Of a stretch of 6,908 nucleotides of DNA, positions 1-5,179 are shown one piece after another (within the stretch, counting starts at the first letter, position 1; every line of letters begins with the position of its first letter). A program made the translations under genes and the position numbers. The notes beneath the pieces are model-generated. The model was not told the DNA's origin. It searched no databases and saw only the letters and a program-made list of their open reading frames with translations. This stretch comes from Deferribacteres bacterium. Its GTDB lineage: Bacteria; Nitrospirota; Thermodesulfovibrionia; UBA6902. The stretch spans positions 1 to 6,908 of the forward strand of contig JAUVPO010000103.1 in assembly GCA_030598625.1 (NCBI GenBank), written 5' to 3'.

Positions 1-483
1 CCGCTTCCGATCAGTAATGTCTTCAATAACACCGTCTATCCATTTAATACCACCGTCTTTATCAAACTGGACTTTAGAGGTACCTGAACACACTATAGGA
101 GTGCCGTCTTTCTTCTTGAGGCGTAATTCTTTATCCTTTAAAGAACCTCTCCGGAGTACTTCCTCCACAAAGAGCTTTCTCTCTTTCGGGTTCTGATAAA
201 GTTTGGAAACCCGTATTTTCATAAACTCTTTAACTGAATCGTAGCCAAACATTTTAGCTATGGCAGGATTTGCCTGAAGAAACCGTCCATTGGGGCCGCC
301 TGTATTTCTGTAAACGCCTAAGCTTATGTTCTCAACCCGGGTTCGATATTCCTCTTCGCTCTCACGGAGCTCTTTCTCTATCTTCTTGTGCCTCTTTTCC
401 AGTAGTTCTAATTCAGCAATTCTCCGGCGTGCTCTTTTAAGCTCATCTAAAGTATTCTCTCTCCCCTTGATGTCCCCTTTCAT
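1..483 (-). CDS. PAS-domain signalling protein, N-terminal part (cut by window edge)
   Basis: 161 codons are visible, and the reading frame stays open to the left edge, so the output domain is missing. Residues about 8-47 are charged and heptad-like (ELKRARRRIAELELLEKRH), which suggests a coiled coil. Residues about 47-155 form a PAS/PAC sensor domain: the family pattern 'F..ANPA..KMFGY' lies at 68-81, a charged 'ELRLKKKDGTPI' strand at 119-130, and the PAC-type ending 'IDGVIEDITDRKR' at 149-161. Such an ending usually leads into another PAS, a histidine kinase or a GGDEF domain, but none can be chosen here. There is no signal peptide or membrane segment at the N-terminus, so this part is probably cytoplasmic. 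The start at 483 is supported by GGAAGG six bases upstream. It is divergent from ftsH. No clear ligand-binding residue is visible. Confidence 0.85.
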   Translation of the reverse strand, partial: MKGDIKGRENTLDELKRARRRIAELELLEKRHKKIEKELRESEEEYRTRVENISLGVYRNTGGPNGRFLQANPAIAKMFGYDSVKEFMKIRVSKLYQNPKERKLFVEEVLRRGSLKDKELRLKKKDGTPIVCSGTSKVQFDKDGGIKWIDGVIEDITDRKR

Positions 484-545
484 AGTTGCCTTCCAAAGTG
501 GTAAAAATTTTATAGATAAATACTTATGTGTTACTTTTTTTAATA

Positions 546-559
546 GCTATAATTATAGC
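546..559. repeat. Perfect 14-bp palindrome GCTATAATTATAGC
   Basis: The sequence is its own reverse complement and contains TATAAT on both strands (548-553 plus, 552-557 minus). It lies between the divergent PAS and ftsH genes. It could be an operator or a two-way -10 element. AT-rich palindromes also arise by chance, so function is open. Confidence 0.6.
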
Positions 560-560
560 A
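552..560 (-). promoter_or_regulatory. Extended -10 promoter candidate for the PAS gene
   Basis: On the minus strand the sequence reads TGCTATAAT, a full extended -10 (TGN plus TATAAT). No good -35 hexamer is seen at 16-18 bases, which is tolerated by extended -10 promoters. Transcription would begin near 545 and give a leader of about 60 bases before the start at 483. The motif lies in a perfect palindrome (546-559), so a symmetric DNA-binding protein could also sit here. Confidence 0.45.
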
Positions 561-687
561 AATCTCAATTCCATTTGTTTACGACAAAGTTGACAGGCGC
601 GTGGGGGGGGCGCACCCATTAGTCAAGCGAAATAAAATGTGCGTCATTGCTATACAATATAGTGTAATTAATAAATAATTTACATTT

Positions 688-717
688 TTGACTATGGACG
701 ACAAAGCCGATTATAAA
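688..717 (+). promoter_or_regulatory. Sigma-70-type promoter candidate for ftsH
   Basis: TTGACT at 688-693 is five of six bases of the -35 consensus. It is followed after 18 bases by TATAAA at 712-717, or after 17 bases by the overlapping TTATAA. Transcription would start near 724, only about 11 bases before the ftsH ATG, so the leader would be very short and would barely contain the AAGGA ribosome-binding site at 726-730. No heat-shock (sigma-32-type) motif was recognised. Confidence 0.5.
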
Positions 718-734
718 AACTGATTAAGGAAAAG

Positions 735-2585
735 ATGGAAAATCCGCAGTGGAGGCTGGGGGTAGTTGTGTTTGCATCATTTCTTGTTCTCTTTCTGTGG
801 AGTATAACTCAGAACAGGGGAGGCCCGACCCGGCATACCATCAGTTACAGTGAGTTTTTTGAGCAGCTCAGTGTTAAGAATATTCACTCCGTGACAATAA
901 AGAATCTGAATATAAGGGGGGAATTCAGGGCAGAAACAGACATGTATCTCTCAGAGGGGAAGCCGGCTGTGACGGTAAAGAGCTTTAAGACTGCTTTGCC
1001 GTCCTTCCAGGGAGAAGATCTTCTCGACAGACTAAAAGAAAAAAATGTCCTGATCTATGTAGAGACCCCGGAACAGTCGTCTCCTTTTTGGCAGTTCATA
1101 GTCGGACTTTTACCCTGGGTGCTGATCATTGGGATCTGGTTATTAATTATGAGACGTACTCAACGGGTGCAGGGCGGCCCCGGAGGGCTATTTTCTTTTG
1201 GCTCAAGCAAGGCCAAGCTTCACGACGTTCAGAAACCATCCGCAACTTTCAAAGATGTCGCTGGAATGGTCAATGCAAAAAAAGACCTTCAGGAAACTAT
1301 CGATTTTTTAAAAGATCCCTCCAGATTCAAAACGCTCGGTGCAAAAGTCCCTAAAGGCATACTGCTTTTTGGTGCTCCCGGCACTGGGAAGACCCTGCTT
1401 GCCCGCGCAGTGGCGGGCGAAGCTGAAGTCCCTTTTTACAGCATCAGCGCATCGGAATTTATAGAAATGTTCGTAGGAGTCGGCGCTTCCCGCGTACGGG
1501 ATATGTTTCAGAAGGCAAGGGCATCGCAGCCCAGTATAATTTTTATAGATGAAATCGACTCTGTCGGCCGTACCCGCGGTACCGGTCTGGGAGGCGGAAA
1601 CGATGAAAGAGAACAGACCCTTAATCAGCTCCTGAGTGAACTGGACGGGTTCGAGCCCCACGAACAAGTGATTGTAATAGCGGCAACAAACAGGCCGGAT
1701 GTCCTTGACCCTGCCCTTCTGAGACCGGGGCGTTTTGACAGGCATATCATTATAGACAGGCCGGGCTGGAAAGACCGCAAGTCTATCCTGGAAGTTCATG
1801 GAAGGGACAAAAAAATGGCGGACGATATTAACCTTGAAGATATTGCAAAAGGGACTCCGGGCATGACAGGCGCTGACCTAGAGAATCTTGCAAATGAGGC
1901 TGCCCTTGTCGCTACCAGGGAAAATAAAGACAGTATAGATAAAAATGACTTTGAAGAGGCCCGTGATAAAATCCTTATGGGAGCGGTGAGGGAAGAGACC
2001 ATCAACGATCTGGAGAAAAAAATAACGGCATATCATGAAGCAGGCCATACGTTAGTCGCACGGGAACTCCCGGGTACAGATCCCATACATAAAGTAAGCA
2101 TCATCCCCCGCGGCATGGCCATGGGCGTAACCCAGCAGATTCCTGAAGAAGACCGTCATTTTTATCCCAAAACATATCTTATGAACCGTCTGGCAGTAAT
2201 GCTTGGGGGCAGAATAGCGGAAAAAATAGTTTTTAATGATGTCAGCACAGGCGCACAGAACGATCTGAAAGAAACGTCTTCACTTGCCGAAAAGATGGTG
2301 TCTCAATGGGGGATGAGCGACAAAGTCGGTCCCTTGAGTCTCGGCCGGGGAGAAGAACATCCATTCCTTGGCAGGGAACTTTCACAACCCAAACGCTACA
2401 GTGAAGAAATGGCTTGGTTAATGGACCAGGAAATAAGAAGTCTGATTATTGAGGCTGAATCCAGGGCAGAAGAGAGATTGAAAGCCAAAAGAAAAGTCCT
2501 TGATAACCTTGCTGAGGCGCTTATAAAGGACGAAGTCCTTGACAGGGAAGATGTTGATCGAATTATTCAGGAATCCGAAGGATAA
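735..2585 (+). CDS. ftsH: ATP-dependent zinc metalloprotease FtsH
   Basis: A complete 616-residue FtsH, near the usual 600-650. FtsH is a hexameric inner-membrane AAA+ protease that pulls damaged membrane proteins and short-lived regulators into a cytoplasmic zinc protease chamber. Visible order: first membrane helix about 7-24, periplasmic domain about 25-117, second helix about 118-139, linker, then the AAA+ module. The AAA+ module has Walker A GAPGTGKT (213-220), pore motif FVG (246-248), Walker B IIFIDE (268-273), and the second region of homology (317-336) with arginine fingers R330 and R333. The protease domain has HEAGH at 434-438 and the likely third zinc ligand D510 in GAQNDL. All catalytic residues are intact. 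Walker A has Ala where many homologues have Pro (GPPGTGKT), a mild variation. The start is supported by AAGGA four bases upstream. The gene stands alone: neither rlmE, tilS nor folate genes adjoin it. No clear terminator follows. Confidence 0.98.
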   Translation: MENPQWRLGVVVFASFLVLFLWSITQNRGGPTRHTISYSEFFEQLSVKNIHSVTIKNLNIRGEFRAETDMYLSEGKPAVTVKSFKTALPSFQGEDLLDRLKEKNVLIYVETPEQSSPFWQFIVGLLPWVLIIGIWLLIMRRTQRVQGGPGGLFSFGSSKAKLHDVQKPSATFKDVAGMVNAKKDLQETIDFLKDPSRFKTLGAKVPKGILLFGAPGTGKTLLARAVAGEAEVPFYSISASEFIEMFVGVGASRVRDMFQKARASQPSIIFIDEIDSVGRTRGTGLGGGNDEREQTLNQLLSELDGFEPHEQVIVIAATNRPDVLDPALLRPGRFDRHIIIDRPGWKDRKSILEVHGRDKKMADDINLEDIAKGTPGMTGADLENLANEAALVATRENKDSIDKNDFEEARDKILMGAVREETINDLEKKITAYHEAGHTLVARELPGTDPIHKVSIIPRGMAMGVTQQIPEEDRHFYPKTYLMNRLAVMLGGRIAEKIVFNDVSTGAQNDLKETSSLAEKMVSQWGMSDKVGPLSLGRGEEHPFLGRELSQPKRYSEEMAWLMDQEIRSLIIEAESRAEERLKAKRKVLDNLAEALIKDEVLDREDVDRIIQESEG

Positions 2586-2692
2586 AACGATACATGCGAC
2601 ACTAATGAAGGAAAAGCAGATGGACAATTAAGCTTGAAGCGGAGTTATTAAGATTTCTGTTTCCTGCAATGTTTCACTATTTTGGTCTCAAA

Positions 2693-3076
2693 TTAAACCC
2701 ACTCTCCGTCTTTCCATTTCTTCCCGTGTTTTTCAAGCATGATAAAAGCCAGCCATAGTTTTTCCATACTATCAAAAGCATCAAAGTATGATGCATTGTC
2801 GGCCATCAAAACATTACTGAATGCTATGGCTAAATCCCAGGGCGTCGCATATTTTTCGATGAGCATCTCCTGAAGCTGGTCTTGCCTTAGTAGCCAGACA
2901 GCCTTTATTGTTTTCAAGTAAGACACTTTCTTTTCAAGTTCACTTACAATTGACAGACATGCTGAGGTCTGGCCTGATGACATGGAGACAAAAAAGTCGC
3001 CAAAATCAGGTTTCCACTGCTTTTGTATCACTTTTGCACTTTCACACATTTTTATATAGTAAGATGATTTATCCAT
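2693..3076 (-). CDS. Small hypothetical protein, phage/mobile-element-like
   Basis: 127 residues, soluble, with no signal peptide or membrane helix. I do not know its function. Its layout resembles small proteins I associate with phages and prophages: an N-terminal 'YIKMCESAKVIQKQWKPDFGDF' type segment (about 7-28), 'WLLRQDQLQEML' at 61-72, and 'EKLWLAFIMLEKHGKKW' at 105-121 followed by the terminal 'DGEWV'. That likeness is from memory and was not searched. The start at 3076 is well supported by AAGGGG five bases upstream (3082-3087 on the plus strand). It points away from the tRNA and lies just downstream of a serine recombinase relic on the same strand, so it may be a surviving passenger of a decayed mobile element. 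The frame is intact, which suggests it is recent or still selected. It is convergent with ftsH. Confidence 0.75.
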   Translation of the reverse strand: MDKSSYYIKMCESAKVIQKQWKPDFGDFFVSMSSGQTSACLSIVSELEKKVSYLKTIKAVWLLRQDQLQEMLIEKYATPWDLAIAFSNVLMADNASYFDAFDSMEKLWLAFIMLEKHGKKWKDGEWV

Positions 3077-3181
3077 ATAATCCCCTTATGATAATATATA
3101 ATTCTAATCTTATCAGGTAAAATTAGACAATCAAATTTATCGCTTCACTATTATGCATATTTTCAATCAGTAATTTGCGAA

Positions 3182-3354
3182 TTATGCTTTTTCCAAAATT
3201 CCATCATGAATTTTAGGTCGGCCTTGTTGCTTTCCATTTTGTTTCGCGCTTTCCAGAACCGTAACAACTCTTTCCCGGATCATGTCTTACTCAAATTCTC
3301 AAATAGCTCCAATGAGTTGGAATGCCTGTTTCTAATTGAAGTCATAATATCGAG
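3182..3354 (-). pseudogene. Serine recombinase (resolvase/invertase) C-terminal relic
   Basis: The minus strand from about 3328 to 3182 translates to FQLIGAI*EFE*DMIRERV and continues VVTVLESAKQNGKQQGRPK, then IHDGILEKA and a stop. This is the hallmark end of the resolvase catalytic domain and its linker helix: family members read 'FQLIGAIAEFERDLIRERV...GLARAKAEGKRLGRP'. Two internal stops (TGA where Ala is usual, TAA where Arg is usual) break it. Upstream, LDIMTSI (from 3354) matches the family's 'LDTTT..G' strand but in another frame, so there is also an indel. After the last stop, a shifted frame can read IRKLLIENM, which is reminiscent of the DNA-binding helix-turn-helix, though this is weak. 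The catalytic serine region is absent. The gene is dead and truncated at its 5' end. Family assignment is confident; the type of element it came from is unknown. Confidence 0.8.
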
Positions 3355-3462
3355 TTTTTTTAAAAAACTTTAGCCATTCTTTAGCCAGAATTTTGAATTG
3401 TATATTATCAATATTTATAACTTACTGAATATTATGAGGAAAATGAAGCGACTATATTTTTT

Positions 3463-3478
3463 GACGCAAGGGACTTAA
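3463..3478 (+). repeat. 16-bp copy of the tRNA-Leu anticodon-arm region (att-like scar)
   Basis: GACGCAAGGGACTTAA here is identical to 3571-3586 inside the tRNA-Leu gene, exactly 108 bases downstream. After two changed bases the match resumes with TCCC, giving 20 of 22 positions. The copy can still fold like an anticodon arm (GGGA, seven-base loop CTTAAGC, TCCC). The 18 bases to its left match the tRNA about half the time, so a decayed tRNA copy is as possible as a recombination scar. Integrative elements often use the anticodon region of tRNA genes as attachment site, and a recombinase relic lies about 110 bases away, so an att remnant is an attractive inference. Confidence 0.75.
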
Positions 3479-3505
3479 GCTCCCGTATTTTCTTCCAAAA
3501 TTGTG

Positions 3506-3511
3506 TATAAT
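3506..3511 (+). promoter_or_regulatory. -10 box of the tRNA-Leu promoter
   Basis: A perfect TATAAT lies 38 bases before the mature tRNA 5' end, which fits a start near 3518 and a short precursor leader removed by RNase P. The -35 region around 3483-3488 (CCGTAT) is poor, so the promoter may rely on upstream AT-rich DNA or an activator. Confidence 0.5.
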
Positions 3512-3549
3512 ATTCCTAGCCAATTTTACAAAAACTCGTTAAAATCAAC

Positions 3550-3637
3550 GCCGGAGTGGCGGAATTGGTAGACGCAAGGGACTTAAAATCCCTCGGTCTT
3601 TTTGGCTGTGCCGGTTCGAGTCCGGCCTCCGGCACCA
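3550..3637 (+). tRNA. tRNA-Leu (anticodon TAA)
   Basis: An 88-base class II tRNA with encoded CCA. The acceptor stem is GCCGGAG (3550-3556) with CTCCGGC (3627-3633), then discriminator A3634 and CCA 3635-3637. The D arm contains GGCGGAATTGGTAGACGC. The anticodon arm is AGGGA, loop CTTAAAA, TCCCT, giving anticodon TAA, which reads UUA and UUG. The long variable arm CGGTC-TTTTT-GGCTG pairs with some G-U wobbles, as expected for leucine tRNAs. The T arm is GCCGG-TTCGAGT-CCGGC. Every arm is intact, so it should be functional. It stands alone, with no adjacent tRNA. Part of its anticodon region is duplicated 108 bases upstream. Confidence 0.98.
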
Positions 3638-3644
3638 GTTTATT

Positions 3645-3671
3645 GCCACAGCATAACTATAGTGCCGTGGC
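3645..3671 (+). terminator. Weak hairpin after tRNA-Leu
   Basis: GCCACAGC (3645-3652) pairs with GCCGTGGC (3664-3671) with one A-C mismatch around an 11-base loop, followed by TTTCCTCT. It is placed right after the tRNA and could end its transcript, but the U-tract is short, so this is only a candidate. Confidence 0.3.
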
Positions 3672-3744
3672 TTTCCTCTGGAACTGTAGAACTGTAATTA
3701 GCAAAAAAGCAGGATCATGTCTTGTTTCTTGCATTTTTAAAAGC

Positions 3745-3768
3745 AGGGGCGTACTGCAATACGCCCCT
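3745..3768. repeat. REP/MITE-like GC-rich hairpin palindrome
   Basis: AGGGGCGTA (3745-3753) and TACGCCCCT (3760-3768) are perfect 9-bp arms around the loop CTGCAA. Outer arms extend it imperfectly: AAAGC at 3740-3744 pairs with GCTTT at 3773-3777 across an ACCC bulge, and GCAT/ATGC flank these. There is no T-run, so it is not a classical terminator. The pattern GGGGCG...CGCCCC(TAC) resembles short palindromes that recur between genes in many environmental bacterial genomes; this is recollection, not a search. It is GC-rich inside AT-rich flanks, which suggests insertion. Confidence 0.65.
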
Positions 3769-3827
3769 ACCCGCTTTATGCGATCAAAATTCCGGGTTTC
3801 CCCGTCAAGCCAAAGCAGTGTCGGTAA

Positions 3828-3845
3828 ATTTTACACATGTAAAAT
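3828..3845. repeat. 18-bp interrupted palindrome ATTTTACA-CA-TGTAAAAT
   Basis: Two perfect 8-bp arms flank a 2-base centre. The site lies about 55 bases upstream of the -35 box of the promoter that appears to serve the coiled-coil/PilZ unit. Its shape is that of an operator for a dimeric regulator, but no regulator family was recognised. Confidence 0.5.
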
Positions 3846-3879
3846 AATCGAACACTTTTTGCTGTCTGTTTGAATTTGA

Positions 3880-3893
3880 AATTCTTAAGAATT
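3880..3893. repeat. Perfect 14-bp palindrome AATTCTTAAGAATT
   Basis: This self-complementary AT-rich sequence ends six bases before the -35 box at 3900. A protein bound here would touch RNA polymerase, as an activator or repressor. Chance occurrence is possible in AT-rich DNA. Confidence 0.45.
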
Positions 3894-3899
3894 AAATAG

Positions 3900-3928
3900 T
3901 TGAGGATTTGCATGGAATTTGCTACTAT
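3900..3928 (+). promoter_or_regulatory. Promoter candidate for the coiled-coil/PilZ unit
   Basis: TTGAGG (3900-3905), a 17-base spacer and TACTAT (3923-3928) preceded by TGC form a -35/-10 pair with an extended -10 motif. Transcription would start near 3935, leaving a leader of about 128 bases before the ATG at 4063. It is the best plus-strand promoter I see between the tRNA and this unit. Confidence 0.5.
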
Positions 3929-3934
3929 TACATT

Positions 3935-4062
3935 TATTCTTTCTTTATTTTATTCCCCGGCGAGATTAAAACCTCTCAGTGAAAGGTAGGGAAAGTCCGG
4001 CAGCGCCTAAGATTAGACAAGAACAATAAACTGATTATCCGGGTATGAACAAGGAGTAACAC
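3935..4062 (+). promoter_or_regulatory. Long, possibly structured 5' leader of the coiled-coil/PilZ unit
   Basis: The leader between the inferred start and the ATG holds a GC-rich, purine-rich block from about 3957 to 4010. Possible pairings include GGCG (3959-3962) with the later CGCC of CAGCGCC, GAGA with TCTC around TTAAAACC, and ACCT with AGGT around CTCAGTGAA. These are short and partly exclude each other, which could be chance or a switch. I compared it by eye with c-di-GMP, cobalamin and fluoride riboswitch patterns and found no match. No terminator hairpin is evident. Confidence 0.25.
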
Positions 4063-4764
4063 ATGAACGAAGACCTGAAAAATCTTGAGAGTACGTATAA
4101 TAGTTTTGAGAAACTGGACGGTGAACTCGACACATTTCTTAAATCCATCAGGGAAGTAAAAGAAATAAGAGATACTGCCGGATCACTTCCGGAAAAACTG
4201 AAGCTTAATGAAATAGAAATCGAAAACCAGAAGAAGGAAATCGAACGTTTAATCCTTTCTTCAAATGATTTATTAATGGCCTTTAAGGAAAAATCCAGCG
4301 GGGCAATCTTTGATCTGGGAAAGAAGACCGATACCCTGGCGAGTGAGGTCAGATCAGGCATGTCCAAATTCAACAATATGTTTCAGCAGAGCAATAATCA
4401 GTTGCAGGACCAGTACAGGCAGAAATTCGAAGATATTTCAGAAAAGTTCGAGGCATTGCAGGCTTTCTGTGAGTCATTAAAAAATATGACATTCTCTATT
4501 GAACAGTCAGTCGCCGCCTTACAGGATAATTATTGGGCGGTATCAAACATATTTGACAAGCTGGAGACTTCTCTCAAGGAAACGAAAAAGAATATTTCTT
4601 TCCTGCAAAAAAGGCCGTATGAATATCATAATAAAATAAAAGAAATGGAAATACGCCTGGAAGACCTGATTAATGAGAAGCATTCGAGGCAAAAGAATTT
4701 TACATGGGCTGTATTGATAATACTCGTATTAAGTGTCGTATTCTTGTTGAGTTACCTTGCGTGA
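4063..4764 (+). CDS. Tail-anchored coiled-coil membrane protein, unknown function
   Basis: 233 residues that I cannot assign to a family. Residues about 1-75 and 110-210 are highly charged and heptad-like, pointing to long alpha-helical coiled coils broken around 76-105. Residues 213-233 (FTWAVLIILVLSVVFLLSYLA region) form one hydrophobic helix at the extreme C-terminus, with KHSRQK just before it. By the positive-inside rule the coiled coil is then in the cytoplasm and the protein is tail-anchored in the inner membrane. There is no signal peptide, and no HAMP, methyl-accepting or enzymatic motif. The start is firm, with AAGGAG six bases upstream. A PilZ gene follows after 46 bases with its own ribosome-binding site, so the two are probably co-transcribed; a role as membrane scaffold or partner of the PilZ protein is inference only. 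There is a single cysteine, at 136. Confidence 0.87.
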   Translation: MNEDLKNLESTYNSFEKLDGELDTFLKSIREVKEIRDTAGSLPEKLKLNEIEIENQKKEIERLILSSNDLLMAFKEKSSGAIFDLGKKTDTLASEVRSGMSKFNNMFQQSNNQLQDQYRQKFEDISEKFEALQAFCESLKNMTFSIEQSVAALQDNYWAVSNIFDKLETSLKETKKNISFLQKRPYEYHNKIKEMEIRLEDLINEKHSRQKNFTWAVLIILVLSVVFLLSYLA

Positions 4765-4810
4765 AGGGACAATTCCATATAAAACGACATAAGGAGAAAT
4801 GGGGAGTCTT

Positions 4811-5113
4811 ATGGAAAAGAGAGCTTATGAGAGAATGCCTGCGGACATCGAGGTAAGGCTTCCGTACGGAAATAAGTTTTATTCAGGAACTATATTGAAT
4901 CTTTCTGAAAAAGGCATGTTTATAAGCACAAAAAAGTTTTATCCGTCTGATTCGATGTTAAGTATTTACATAGACAATAAACCCGTTAATCTTCTTTCCA
5001 GGGTCAGGAGATACAGACTGACAGCCGGTCATCTGGATGGTATCGGCGTCGAGATTCTGAACCCGCAAAAAAAATATCTGGATTTTATTGACGATCTCCG
5101 CTCTGCCCTGTAG
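4811..5113 (+). CDS. Single-domain PilZ protein (c-di-GMP receptor)
   Basis: 100 residues, all one PilZ domain. Both signature motifs for cyclic di-GMP are present: R4-A-Y-E-R8 (RxxxR) and N30-L-S32-E-K-G35 (N/DxSxxG), so binding is likely. The family acts by changing partner proteins when c-di-GMP rises, often in motility, adhesion or exopolysaccharide control; the partner here is unknown, but the coiled-coil membrane protein just upstream is the obvious candidate. I chose the ATG at 4811 because GGGGAG lies four bases upstream and the protein then starts MEKRAYER, like other PilZ proteins. An ATG at 4799 would add four residues (MGSL) but leaves only two bases after AAGGAG, which is too close. 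It is the last gene of the unit and converges with the GAF gene 66 bases away. Confidence 0.92.
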   Translation: MEKRAYERMPADIEVRLPYGNKFYSGTILNLSEKGMFISTKKFYPSDSMLSIYIDNKPVNLLSRVRRYRLTAGHLDGIGVEILNPQKKYLDFIDDLRSAL

Positions 5114-5179
5114 ATACTACCCCACACCTTTTATACAATATCTTCAGATCAGGCATCAAGAGCAAACAGTGGAAATTTA

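Noticed and set aside
326..622. A 98-codon plus-strand frame opposite the PAS gene.
   Set aside because: It is Ser/Phe/Leu-rich as expected for the antisense of a charged coiled coil, and lacks a ribosome-binding site.
1308..1799. A 163-codon minus-strand frame inside ftsH.
   Set aside because: It is a shadow of strongly conserved FtsH coding sequence; its translation shows no domain.
3461..3490. TTGACG...GTATTT as a promoter for the tRNA.
   Set aside because: The -10 would be poor, while a perfect TATAAT lies nearer the tRNA at 3506; the TTGACG is part of the tRNA-derived repeat.
3556..3873. A 105-codon frame running through the tRNA-Leu gene.
   Set aside because: It begins inside the tRNA and crosses the palindrome; such frames over class II tRNAs are a common false gene call.
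3912..3989. A 25-codon reading frame (MEFATITFILSLFYSPARLK...) with GAGG upstream of its ATG.
   Set aside because: It overlaps the best promoter of the next gene, whose transcript would start inside it, and its sequence has no recognisable character. It could only be a leader peptide if a promoter lies further upstream.
3957..4010. GGAAAGTCCGG-like wording suggesting RNase P RNA or a cobalamin riboswitch.
   Set aside because: Only about ten bases resemble the conserved RNase P or B12-box wording; the remaining conserved regions are absent.
5114..5179. A shared terminator between the convergent PilZ and GAF genes.
   Set aside because: No stable GC hairpin with a T-run was found; the GGTC/GACC pairing at about 5188-5201 has only four base pairs and lies inside the GAF gene.
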